Shown in pieces: positions 26,119 through 34,211 of a stretch of DNA of 64,000 bases. A program made the translations under genes and the position numbers. The notes beneath the pieces were generated by a model. That model worked only from the letters and a program-made list of their open reading frames with translations, ran no database searches and was not told the DNA's origin. The DNA lies in assembly GCA_021811615.1 (NCBI GenBank), contig JAJZNW010000031.1, positions 25,267 through 89,266 of the forward strand. Direction: 5' to 3'. This DNA comes from Bacteroidota bacterium. Its GTDB lineage: Bacteria > Bacteroidota > Ignavibacteria > Kryptoniales > JAKASW01. Positions within the stretch are counted from its first letter, which is position 1. Every line of letters begins with the position of its first letter.

Positions 26119-26153
26119 GGAGTTCAAGCAAACCAAATCTATGCTTGAACTCC
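26119..26153 (-). promoter_or_regulatory. Hairpin between precursor and transporter genes
   Basis: GGAGTTCAAGCA (26119-26130) and TGCTTGAACTCC (26142-26153) form a perfect 12-bp stem with an 11-base loop, 27 bases after the precursor stop. There is no T-run, so it may be a partial terminator or an mRNA-stabilising end that raises precursor expression over the transporter genes. Confidence 0.65.
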
Positions 26154-26180
26154 TGCAACGGCAGATGCTACCAGATTACT

Positions 26181-26480
26181 TCAGAGCGGTTGCGGAATAC
26201 ACGCGGCCGCTATTCCCGTACCTGCTTGGGCTACTATGACTCCAAATAGAACCCATCCAACAGGGCCTGAAAGTCCTGCTGCTATCAATCCTAGCCCTTC
26301 ACCGGCTAGTCCAAGTGCGCATGCGAGGGTTCCTCCAGTCACAGCTGCCAAAGTGGCGCTGGATAGCACATGCGAGTCTAATGTGGTTTGCGCTGATCTT
26401 GCTGGCGTAAGAGGTGTGGCCGACGCCAAGACTGTAAGTGCCAGCGACAAAAGCAGTGTTAGGCTGATTACCTTTCTCAT
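26181..26480 (-). CDS. Bacteriocin-like precursor with Sec signal and double-glycine leader
   Basis: A 99-residue precursor. Residues 1-21 form a Sec-type signal (MRKVISLTLLLSLALTVLAS). Residues 39-50, LSSATLAAVTGG, match the double-glycine leader consensus of class II bacteriocins. The predicted core (51-99) is hydrophobic and rich in Gly and Ala, with just two cysteines, Cys54 and Cys94, and the end IPQPL. The start at 26480 is set by GAGG six bases upstream; an ATG 18 bases earlier has none. A C39 peptidase, a TlpA-like protein and a MauE-like protein in the same cluster fit leader removal and disulfide closure outside the membrane. Antibacterial activity is inferred; a signalling peptide is possible. 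Confidence 0.75.
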   Translation of the reverse strand: MRKVISLTLLLSLALTVLASATPLTPARSAQTTLDSHVLSSATLAAVTGGTLACALGLAGEGLGLIAAGLSGPVGWVLFGVIVAQAGTGIAAACIPQPL

Positions 26481-26629
26481 ATTTACCTCAACGTTCATGG
26501 TGTTTTTGTTTGGTTAATTAATTCTTGCTCACTGCGGCCTGCCTGTCTTTCGCAGACCTGGAAAGCACGGTGCGGCGGCCGAACCGCATCATACTTCCCG
26601 CATCCGCAATCGACAGTCCAGTGAGCGAG

Positions 26630-26643
26630 TTGTGTGCACACAA
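26630..26643. promoter_or_regulatory. 14-bp perfect palindrome upstream of precursor gene
   Basis: TTGTGTGCACACAA lies 12 bases beyond the C39 peptidase stop, in the 175-bp gap before the precursor gene. It could be an operator for separate control of the precursor. No dedicated regulator is present in the cluster. Confidence 0.35.
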
Positions 26644-26655
26644 AACTCATCGCTT

Positions 26656-27225
26656 CTACTTTATCCTCGTGATCTTGAAAATCAAAGTCTGTCCGTTCCA
26701 TATCTTTCTGAAATCGGCGAGGCTCATTTCTATCCTCCCGAGAGAGGGGTCCGATAGTATGACATTCCCGTCCTTCGTGACACTGTCCGCCACCACGAAA
26801 TGATCGCCATGGACGAATACGATTGCCGGCATCGGCGCCTTGACGAAGTCGGCTAAAGTATACGTCCAACCCTCTGCGCCGAGCCCCCTGGTCTCAGCCA
26901 TCTCTTTGAGTGAGAGCATGCTTGATCCTTTTGCTGTAAGCCCGACATGTCTGTCGATCCCGGATAGGGTTGAACGTATGCCGAAGTGGTCGAAAATCAT
27001 CTTCAGCGATGCCGGCCCGCAATTGTTTGACATCGTCTGCATGGTCACCCCTTTTGTGCCGAGGTATTTCGCGCCCATCCACCACGTCTCTGCCCTTCTG
27101 AGTGCGGCAGGTGAACTCGTGATGTATACCGTACCGACCAGGCCCGCGGCAAGGAAGAGCAATAGCGTCAAACCCGCAAAGGCGATGACTTTTCTACTTT
27201 TCGAAGATGCGAGCCTTTCCGACAT
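26656..27225 (-). CDS. Membrane-anchored stand-alone C39 peptidase
   Basis: A 189-residue protein with a basic N-terminus, one membrane helix (residues 13-35) and a C39 peptidase domain, the class that cuts after double-glycine leaders. The active site is complete: oxyanion Gln63, Cys69 (NNCGPASL), His142 (GDHFVVADS) and Asp159 (LSDPSLG). Usually this domain is the cytosolic N-terminus of an ABC exporter; here it is free and its topology puts the active site outside the cytoplasm. I prefer the ATG at 27225 (GAGGAG about 11 bases upstream) over a TTG at 27273 overlapping the previous gene. The likely substrate is the precursor encoded next. Confidence 0.85.
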   Translation of the reverse strand: MSERLASSKSRKVIAFAGLTLLLFLAAGLVGTVYITSSPAALRRAETWWMGAKYLGTKGVTMQTMSNNCGPASLKMIFDHFGIRSTLSGIDRHVGLTAKGSSMLSLKEMAETRGLGAEGWTYTLADFVKAPMPAIVFVHGDHFVVADSVTKDGNVILSDPSLGRIEMSLADFRKIWNGQTLIFKITRIK

Positions 27226-27269
27226 TACGGCAAAAAACTCCTCTTTAGGTTTTTCATCGCACCCAGCTT

Positions 27270-27836
27270 TCAATTCGCATAATGCTTTGTAAATGATTCT
27301 ATGGACCGATCCAGAATCTCCGTCTTTACCTCCCCGAATACTTCGTTCCTGAGGATGAGATTGCTGTCTGCGAAAAGCGTAACCGGGACGAGGGTAATTC
27401 TGAATGCCTTTTCAATTTCCGCGCTGTTTCCCACGTATACCGGGAACGACACGCCGCTCGCCGCAACTAGAGCTTCCGTCGTATCCGGTCGGCTCACCGA
27501 TATCCCGACAAAGCGAAGTGCATCTTCGTACTTCAGCTTCATTCGGTTGAATTCCGACAGCATAGCGATGCAGTGAGGACACCTCGCGCTGAAGACTAAG
27601 ACGACAGTGGCATTGTCCCGTAGACTTCGGGTAGTGGTTGGCTTTCCGGCAAGATTTCTAAGACCGATTAACGGGATGCGTGTTCCGATCCGTAGGGGTG
27701 TGGCATCTACGCTATTGTGGAGATAAGTCAGGAGAATGACTGGTATCGTGATTATTACGACTAACCCAGCCAGCGCGATCCACTTTTTTATGAGCCTTTT
27801 TTTCACGTCGGCTCCGCACGCATGTTCAGCCAGCAT
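27270..27836 (-). CDS. TlpA/ResA-like thiol-disulfide oxidoreductase
   Basis: A 188-residue protein with a membrane anchor (residues 19-39) and an extracytoplasmic thioredoxin fold. The redox motif is C86-P-H-C89 in VFSARCPHC, and the cis-Pro segment is ITLVPVTLF. It opens the minus-strand cluster. AAGGAAGG lies before the ATG at 27836; a GTG directly upstream is the alternative. With the MauE-like protein it would oxidise or isomerise the two cysteines of the secreted precursor. A general thiol role is also possible. Confidence 0.85.
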   Translation of the reverse strand: MLAEHACGADVKKRLIKKWIALAGLVVIITIPVILLTYLHNSVDATPLRIGTRIPLIGLRNLAGKPTTTRSLRDNATVVLVFSARCPHCIAMLSEFNRMKLKYEDALRFVGISVSRPDTTEALVAASGVSFPVYVGNSAEIEKAFRITLVPVTLFADSNLILRNEVFGEVKTEILDRSIESFTKHYAN

Positions 27837-28235
27837 CACTATGCCTTCCTTCGCAGCTAAGTCTAGCCTGATTCTACGTTCGGATGGCGGTTACCCTGCT
27901 TAAATGTCTTCCCTGTCTTCTTGTACTACCGCCAGCACTTTGCTGTACTATCTCTTTTCAGGATTATAGCTCGTTCGTTTTAATATGTCAAGAGGCCAGG
28001 GCAAATTTCTTACGGTGAAACTTAAGATCCCCTTGATGAGGTGATTGTGCCATGATGTCATGAGGATAGTAGGCTTGCAAGCTCAGATTGTTTTTGCAAA
28101 GCAATCTAATTATCATGGTTCAGATGAACCGGGAATGCCTCCCGTTCAGCGATTCGTCTTTTGTTTCTTAAGCACAAATAGAATCCGAAGGAACACGAAA
28201 CTCCCTGCCGAACCTTCGGGAAAGGAATTGGCTTC
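27837..28235. promoter_or_regulatory. Divergent intergenic region
   Basis: About 400 bases between the minus-strand peptide cluster and the plus-strand metalloprotease gene. It must contain both promoters. I see AT-rich stretches (around 27950-28010) but no operator or element I can name with confidence. GGAAAGGA lies before the metalloprotease ATG. Confidence 0.4.
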
Positions 28236-30674
28236 ATGAAAAAGTCTCTTACCCTGCTTTTATCATTTCTTATGCTGGGCGGAATCGCATTTGCCGAAAT
28301 GTCTGCACCGGCTTCATTCCCCACGATACAGCAAAAAACCGCCGGGATGAAAAAGTACTCCGGCTTTTTCACGTTCTACTGGGACGCGAAGGAAGGAAAG
28401 ATCTGGCTGCAGATAGACAGGCTCGACAGCGAGTTCCTCTTCGTCAACGAGCTCGCGCACGGCGTCGGCTCCAACGACATCGGCCTCGACCGCGGCCAGA
28501 TTGGAAACGAAAGGATCGTCAAGTTCATCAGGAGCGGACCGAAGATCCTCATGCTCGAACCCAATCTCAACTTCAGGGCGACAAAAGGCGACGAAGCGGC
28601 GAAGGCCGCTGTCCGCGACGCGTTCGCGCAGTCTGTCCTTTGGGGATTCAAGGTCGCTGCCGAGAACGGAGATACGATTCTCGTCGACGCGACGGATTTC
28701 TTCCTCCACGACTGGCATCACGTCGACCGCACCCTTCGCGAGGAGAGCCAGGGCGACTACCGGATCGATCTCAGCCGGTCCGCAATGTTTCTCCCGCGGA
28801 CGAAGGATTTTCCGGACAATTCTGAGTTCGAGGCAGTTCTCACCTATAAAGGCACGAACCCCGGCAAGTATGTTATGGAAGTTGTACCGAGCCCGAACTT
28901 CATGACCGTCCACGAACATTATTCCTTCGTGAGACTTCCGAACGATGGCTACCAGCCGCGCGCTTTCGATCCTCGGGCAGGATACTTCGACGTCGAGTAC
29001 ATGGATTTTTCCGCGCCGCTCGGCTCGACATTACACAAGAGGCTGATCATTCGTCACTGGCTTCAGAAGAAAGATCCCAACGCCGCCGTCAGCGAGCCGG
29101 TCAGGCCGCTCGTCTACTACGTCGACAACGGCGCGCCGAAGGACGTCCGCGATGCGCTCATCGAAGGTGCAAGCTGGTGGAGCAAGGCGTTCGAGGCGGC
29201 CGGTTTCAAGAACGCGTTCATCGTGAAGGTACTCCCAGACAGCGTCGACCCGATGGATATAAGATATAACGTCATACAGTGGGTCGATCGCTACACCAGA
29301 GGCTGGTCTTACGGTGCTTCCATCGTCGACCCGCGCACCGGCGAAATCATAAAAGGTCAGGTTACGCTCGGCGCGCTGAGAGTCAGGCAGGATTATCTCA
29401 TCGCGGAAGGGCTCCTCGCCCCGTATGCGAAGGGAAAACATCTTAAGGAGTTGATACACCAGTTCGTACTCGCGAGGATACGCCAGCTCGCCGCGCACGA
29501 AACGGGACACACGCTCGGTCTCTGCCACAACTTCGCCGCGAGTTCGGATCACCGCGCCTCGGTCATGGATTATCCGTATCCGAAGGTCGAGATCAAGGAT
29601 GGTAAACTCGATCTGTCCGACGCGTACGCCGTGGGTATCGGCAAATGGGACATCGACGCGATCAAGTACGGTTACGAGGAATTCCCGAACGGTACAAACG
29701 AGAAAGAAGCGCTGGATAAGATTATCGAGGAGCGGATAAAGAGCGGAATTCCCTTCCTGTCCGATGAAGCCGCTCGTCCTGCCGGGAGCGCGAGTCCGAT
29801 AGCGCATCTCTGGGACAACGGCTCGAACGCGGTGACGGAGCTCGATCATGTCATGCAGGTCCGCGCGATCGCGCTGAAGAATTTCGGCGAGGACAACATA
29901 CAGACCGGCCGCCCGCTCGCACATCTCGAGGACGTGCTCGTGCCGATATATATGTTTCAGCGATACCAGGTCGTCGCGGCTTCCAAGGTTCTCGGCGGTC
30001 TTACATACACATACGCGGTTAGAGGCGACGGACAAACTCCGACTACCATGGTACCGCCCGCGGAACAGAGGAGCGCGCTCACGGCATTGTTGAACACGAT
30101 AAAGCCGGACGTACTCGCGCTGCCGGAGAGCCTGCTGAAGATCATTCCGCCTCAGCCCGACGGCTACATGCGTACCAGAGAGGACTTCAAGGGAAAGACC
30201 GGAGTGACATTCGACGCGCTTGCGCCGGCGAGAGCCGCGGCACAGCTGACGGTCAGCCAGATACTCAACCCTGAGCGTGACCTGCGCCTTATCGAGTATC
30301 ACTCGGAGAATCCGGAATACCCCGGCTTGAATGAAGTCATAAGCGATCTTCTCAGTTCCACCTGGAAGTCGGATCCCGGAACCGGCTATCTTGCTGCGAT
30401 ACATCGAACGGTCGACAACGTCGTCCTCTACAATCTCATGCGGCTGGCCGAAAACCCGGAGGCGCCGGAACAGGTGAGAGGAATCGCATACTACTATGTC
30501 AACGGGCTGAAAGAGTGGATTCAAACTCAGGTGAACGACGTCAAAGACCAGGATCTGAAGGACCAGTACGTGTACGCGCTCTGGCAGATCGGTCAATTCC
30601 AGGAACATCCGGAAAAATTCAAGGTGCCTGCGCCCGTGGTTCTGCCGCCCGGCGATCCGATAGGAGAGAAATGA
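28236..30674 (+). CDS. Secreted zinc-dependent metalloprotease (DUF5117/DUF5118 type)
   Basis: An 812-residue exported protein with a signal peptide ending near AFAE. The metzincin zinc motif HETGHTLGLCH (residues 421-431) gives three His ligands and the catalytic Glu, and ASVMDYPYP supplies a Met-turn. Upstream segments (FFTFYWDAKEGKIWLQIDRL, FLFVNELAHGVGSNDIGLDRGQ) match the DUF5118/DUF5117 parts of the family. It is slightly shorter than some relatives. The probable role is extracellular or periplasmic protein breakdown, which would release amino acids such as proline or hydroxyproline; that link is inference. Confidence 0.93.
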   Translation: MKKSLTLLLSFLMLGGIAFAEMSAPASFPTIQQKTAGMKKYSGFFTFYWDAKEGKIWLQIDRLDSEFLFVNELAHGVGSNDIGLDRGQIGNERIVKFIRSGPKILMLEPNLNFRATKGDEAAKAAVRDAFAQSVLWGFKVAAENGDTILVDATDFFLHDWHHVDRTLREESQGDYRIDLSRSAMFLPRTKDFPDNSEFEAVLTYKGTNPGKYVMEVVPSPNFMTVHEHYSFVRLPNDGYQPRAFDPRAGYFDVEYMDFSAPLGSTLHKRLIIRHWLQKKDPNAAVSEPVRPLVYYVDNGAPKDVRDALIEGASWWSKAFEAAGFKNAFIVKVLPDSVDPMDIRYNVIQWVDRYTRGWSYGASIVDPRTGEIIKGQVTLGALRVRQDYLIAEGLLAPYAKGKHLKELIHQFVLARIRQLAAHETGHTLGLCHNFAASSDHRASVMDYPYPKVEIKDGKLDLSDAYAVGIGKWDIDAIKYGYEEFPNGTNEKEALDKIIEERIKSGIPFLSDEAARPAGSASPIAHLWDNGSNAVTELDHVMQVRAIALKNFGEDNIQTGRPLAHLEDVLVPIYMFQRYQVVAASKVLGGLTYTYAVRGDGQTPTTMVPPAEQRSALTALLNTIKPDVLALPESLLKIIPPQPDGYMRTREDFKGKTGVTFDALAPARAAAQLTVSQILNPERDLRLIEYHSENPEYPGLNEVISDLLSSTWKSDPGTGYLAAIHRTVDNVVLYNLMRLAENPEAPEQVRGIAYYYVNGLKEWIQTQVNDVKDQDLKDQYVYALWQIGQFQEHPEKFKVPAPVVLPPGDPIGEK

Positions 30675-30682
30675 CAGAATCA

Positions 30683-30704
30683 GCCCCGGCTTTTACGCCG
30701 GGGC
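30683..30704. repeat. Palindromic element, family D
   Basis: GCCCCGGC and GCCGGGGC (8 bp each) around a six-base loop, nine bases after the metalloprotease stop. It is related to the three palindromes at 34045-34183. It lacks a T-run. A second inverted repeat, AACACGTG with CACGTGTT (30712-30719, 30738-30745), lies ahead of the antitoxin gene and could be its operator. Confidence 0.6.
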
Positions 30705-30796
30705 AAGCCGCAACACGTGTAATCCCTCGAAGGTTTGCACGTGTTATTCTTTCGGCGTAATTTTCTTCCGAGAGAAGGATGAACAGGAAGGGCAAC

Positions 30797-31048
30797 ATGA
30801 ATACGAAACTCACGCTGACTATCGAGAAATCGACCATAAGAAAGGCAAAACTGTACGCGAGGAAGAAAGGCAAAAGCCTTTCGGGCATCGTTCAGAATTA
30901 CCTGGAGATAGTCGCAAGAGATTCCAACGAGACAGATATAGAGCTCACTCCAATTGTGCGTTCCTTGAAGGGCGCTTTCACCGCGCCGGCGGATTTCGAT
31001 TACAGGAAAGCGTTGTCGGGAGAGTTGTCCAAGAAGTACCGCCGATGA
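30797..31048 (+). CDS. DUF6364-type antitoxin
   Basis: An 83-residue protein beginning MNTKLTLTIEKSTIRKAKLY, a ribbon-helix-helix DNA-binding start common to DUF6364 antitoxins, followed by KKGKSLSGIVQNYLEIV and an acidic C-terminal toxin-binding tail. GGAAGG before 30797 supports this ATG over one 18 bases upstream. Its stop overlaps the PIN toxin start by four bases. It should neutralise the toxin and repress the pair, perhaps through the inverted repeat at 30712-30745. Confidence 0.88.
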   Translation: MNTKLTLTIEKSTIRKAKLYARKKGKSLSGIVQNYLEIVARDSNETDIELTPIVRSLKGAFTAPADFDYRKALSGELSKKYRR

Positions 31049-31467
31049 TTAACGTCCTGATAGATACGGACGTCATTCTGGATTTCTTTTTCGATCGAAA
31101 GCCGTTTTCGGAAGACGCCGCAAAGATTCTTACTCTGTGCGAGTCGAAGAACGTGCACGGGTACGTTACACCGGTGAGCTGCAGCAACATCTATTACCTG
31201 CTTCGACGTACAGCGCCGCACGGAAAAGTATTGGAGAAGATAAAGCAGCTGCTGATGATAACGGATGTGCTGCAGATGGACAGAAACGTGGTAATCCACG
31301 CGCTCAATTCGGGATTCTCTGATTTTGAAGACGGCCTCCAGTATGCTGCAGCAGTTGACAACGGCGGTGTGAGCGCTATTATCACCCGCAATGTGTCTGA
31401 TTACAAGAAGAGCAAGATACCGGTGATGACACCTGACAGCTTTGTCAGGTCCAGAGGAGAATACTAG
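31045..31467 (+). CDS. PIN-domain toxin (VapC-like)
   Basis: A 140-residue PIN-domain ribonuclease. The acidic residues that bind the metal ions are visible: Asp in VLIDTDVILDFFF, Glu in the middle region, and Asp in FSDFEDGLQYAAA and ITRNVSDYKKS. The overlap ATGA with the antitoxin gene indicates coupled translation. It would cut tRNA or rRNA when free of its antitoxin. Confidence 0.92.
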   Translation: MINVLIDTDVILDFFFDRKPFSEDAAKILTLCESKNVHGYVTPVSCSNIYYLLRRTAPHGKVLEKIKQLLMITDVLQMDRNVVIHALNSGFSDFEDGLQYAAAVDNGGVSAIITRNVSDYKKSKIPVMTPDSFVRSRGEY

Positions 31468-31499
31468 GACGGGTTGTTGACCGACGAAAACTTTCAATA

Positions 31500-32291
31500 C
31501 TAAAGGAGCCAGTCGATTACTTCGGGATCGTCGTTACTATCTTTTCTGGTAATATTCACGAATATCTCCTCCAGCGAACCGTAAGTCTCTTTCGTGATTT
31601 CATCTTTGATTCTGGTCCGTAGTTCTGCCGTTTTCGAACGGAAGACCACGCGTCCCCTGTCGATGATCGCCACCTCATCAGTCAGGTCTTCGATGAACGA
31701 AAGTATGTGAGAGGTGATCAGTATCGTCTTCCCGCTCTCCTGCATTTTCATCAGGATTTTCTTCACCTTCACCGCTGAGAGCGCATCCAGCCCGTCGAAC
31801 GGCTCGTCCAGAACGATCAGCTTCGGGTTGTGAATCAGGATGGAGGCGAGCGCGAGCTTCTTCCGCATTCCCTTCGAGTATTCCTCGATCAGCATCCACC
31901 TGTGAGATTCCAGCCCGAAGTATTCGAAGAGTATGTCCATCCTTTCCTCTATCGCGGCGCGGTCGAGGCCGTAAATCTCTCCGACGAACCGAAGATGTTC
32001 CTCGCCGCTCAGGTACACGAAGAGGTCCGCCGTGTTCTCGAAGAGGACTCCCATGTCTTTCTTTATCGCGATCCCGTCGAGTTTCAGATCCTTCCCGAAT
32101 ACCCTTATGGATCCGCTGTCCGGCACGAGGAGGTCGGCGATGCAGTTTATCGTGGTCGTTTTTCCCGCCCCGTTCGGACCGATCAGCCCGAAGATCGTCC
32201 CTTCCGGGATTTTCAGATTCAGATTGTCGAGAGCCACCAGGTTTCCAAAGGTCCTGTCGACAGAATCGATCTCGATAATATCTACCGGCAT
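31500..32291 (-). CDS. ABC transporter ATP-binding protein (second system)
   Basis: A 263-residue ATPase with Walker A GPNGAGKTT, signature YSKGMRKKLALA, Walker B LIVLDEPFDGLD and switch His in TSHILSFI. It overlaps its permease gene by ten bases. The C-terminal YGSLEEIFVNI tail mirrors the ATPase of the peptide cluster at 23971-24756, and both resemble bacteriocin or antibiotic immunity exporters. Substrate unknown. Confidence 0.95.
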   Translation of the reverse strand: MPVDIIEIDSVDRTFGNLVALDNLNLKIPEGTIFGLIGPNGAGKTTTINCIADLLVPDSGSIRVFGKDLKLDGIAIKKDMGVLFENTADLFVYLSGEEHLRFVGEIYGLDRAAIEERMDILFEYFGLESHRWMLIEEYSKGMRKKLALASILIHNPKLIVLDEPFDGLDALSAVKVKKILMKMQESGKTILITSHILSFIEDLTDEVAIIDRGRVVFRSKTAELRTRIKDEITKETYGSLEEIFVNITRKDSNDDPEVIDWLL

Positions 32292-33943
32292 TTTGCTATC
32301 ACCCTTTCTTTCCGGTTAAAAAGAATATGCCCGATGCTGTTTTCGAATCTTGCCCGAAATCGAAGAAAGAGTAAACCCAGAATTACCTCGGCGAACATGC
32401 CCGCAATTTGTGCCGGAAGGTTCCGGTTCAGATTCATCATCAGAAACATCGCAGCTCCGAAAGCTCCGGCGACAGGAAGGGAGACTATTAATGAATATGC
32501 CGAGGCGTCGATTTGCCCCACCGCCGCCGAGAAACGGAAAGGGACAGGCTTTACGAAATAGACCGATAGAAGAAGTCCTGTTTCGATCAGAGCAAACCCG
32601 GCAAGGAGCATCATCGTGCCGAGGACGATGGATGAAATCGCGTCGTCCTTCAGCAGCATTGCCAGCGCGAAGAACATGATTCCACCGAGCAATGCCATGT
32701 ATCCCGCCACGGTTCTCTTCGAACTGAGAATTGCCGCGGTGCCGACCGGCCGGATGAAGTAATTAACGATCCCGTGATAATCATTGCTGAAGACGGAGCC
32801 CGAATACGATATCAAAACGACTGTTTGTATCCAGTACACCAGGAGGAGAACGGCGCCACCGTGGAACGCGCTGAACCCGGTTCGATGAGAATTCAGGAGA
32901 AAGTACGCCGGAAGATAGACCCAGAAGAAAAGCAGTATCGGTGTCCGGACCATGTTACGCGAAGAACGCAGGGCGTATATGATGTTCTTCTTCGCGAGAG
33001 GACTTAACCGCAGCGGCGCTACCCAGCCGGGAAAAGGGCGGCGTCCGTTCCTGCTTTCCGGGGAAGAGCGGGAGAACATTCGCCTCTTCAACGCCGGCGC
33101 TGTTCGGACACTCAACCAGGCCGCCACGAGATTGGCCCAGACAAGATAAACAATGGCGAGCGACAGGTAACGGACTTCATGGGAGGAACCGATCGCAAAA
33201 ATTCCATTTACAAATGCGCCGGACGGAAAGTAATCCAGGACACCACTCACCGCCAGGATGTGTCCCCTCGTTGGGATGTATCGACCGAACAGCCTGACAG
33301 AGACTAACGCGACCGAGGTAAGCGCGAACATGAAAGGAGCGAATAATCTTCTCATTCTCCTGGAAGAGGCAATCGCCGTCAGGGTGATTCTTGCGATTAA
33401 CGAAATGCCGCTCACAAACATGAAGAAGAGGAAAACAAGAAGGAGAGTTCCGAGCACTGTGGCGGGAGTGAACGGGTTCTTCGGAAGGAAGCATGCGGCG
33501 AAGTAAAGAGGAAGAAAGACCAGGTTGAGCGGTTCCAGCATGCCGGTTGTGATTTCCATCGAAACCCCTTTCCACGTCTCGATCGGATAATACACAAGCT
33601 TGTCGAAGAGGAGAACCCTCGATCCGCCGATGAACACGACCGCGAGCACGTTCGAAATGAAGATGAAAAAGAGTACGAGGTCTGTGAGAGGCAGCAGAAG
33701 CGACGGGTCGCGTCGCGCCATGAGATTAAGCGCGGCGAACAGGCCGCTCCCCGCGAGAGCGGAGTACATGGAAATAATGAGCACAAGAACGGCGACGGCA
33801 ACTTTTCCGACGAAGCTCACGTCGCGGATGGCGTTCATGAAGATGCTCTTCTTCAGCCGTACCAGGATCGCAGTGGAGCGCGCAAAATCGCCGGTTGTCC
33901 GGGTAAATACCCTTAACGAGTCAGCTATCCTTAATTCAGGCAT
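32282..33943 (-). CDS. Large ABC-2-type permease
   Basis: A 553-residue membrane protein with about twelve hydrophobic helices in two halves. I set the start at 33943 (MPELRIADSLRVF); the frame stays open upstream into palindromic repeats, which is unlikely coding. The first half (LLFDKLVYYPIETWKG) and second half (VFSNDYHGIVNYFIRP) match by eye the two separate permeases at 25420-26079 and 24753-25415. This appears to be the fused form of the same architecture. Confidence 0.82.
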   Translation of the reverse strand: MPELRIADSLRVFTRTTGDFARSTAILVRLKKSIFMNAIRDVSFVGKVAVAVLVLIISMYSALAGSGLFAALNLMARRDPSLLLPLTDLVLFFIFISNVLAVVFIGGSRVLLFDKLVYYPIETWKGVSMEITTGMLEPLNLVFLPLYFAACFLPKNPFTPATVLGTLLLVFLFFMFVSGISLIARITLTAIASSRRMRRLFAPFMFALTSVALVSVRLFGRYIPTRGHILAVSGVLDYFPSGAFVNGIFAIGSSHEVRYLSLAIVYLVWANLVAAWLSVRTAPALKRRMFSRSSPESRNGRRPFPGWVAPLRLSPLAKKNIIYALRSSRNMVRTPILLFFWVYLPAYFLLNSHRTGFSAFHGGAVLLLVYWIQTVVLISYSGSVFSNDYHGIVNYFIRPVGTAAILSSKRTVAGYMALLGGIMFFALAMLLKDDAISSIVLGTMMLLAGFALIETGLLLSVYFVKPVPFRFSAAVGQIDASAYSLIVSLPVAGAFGAAMFLMMNLNRNLPAQIAGMFAEVILGLLFLRFRARFENSIGHILFNRKERVIAKCR

Positions 33944-34044
33944 TCTGTGGTCCCGATAAATTGCATCACCGTCGATTCCACGATAGTGGAAAATTGATCT
34001 GCTGGGATTATAATTGTGGAAATAGATATCAATGTCAAGTAAGT

Positions 34045-34183
34045 TTTCCCCGGCATAAATGCCGGGGAAATTATGATTGTATGCAGTTATAATTTCTGCA
34101 AAAAGCATTAGTGACAGCTGGTTTTGCCCCGACATTTATGTCGGGGTAAATGAATCTCCAGGTATTTCCGGGCTTAAGCCCGG
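34045..34183. repeat. Three family D palindromes in the divergent gap
   Basis: Three perfect or near-perfect palindromes lie in a row: TTTCCCCGGCAT pairing with ATGCCGGGGAAA (34045-34070), CCCCGACAT with ATGTCGGGG (34127-34146), and CCGGGCTTAAGCCCGG (34168-34183). They separate the divergent permease and DUF3788 genes. They are REP-like in form. Confidence 0.75.
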
Positions 34184-34211
34184 CTAACATGGCTGCATCA
34201 GGAGGTTGGGC

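Noticed and set aside
29031..30608. A 525-codon open frame on the minus strand opposite the metalloprotease gene
   Set aside because: It is a shadow of a G+C-rich gene: no ribosome site, no recognisable domain, Arg/Val/Asp-rich product, and the plus-strand protein has complete zinc-site motifs.
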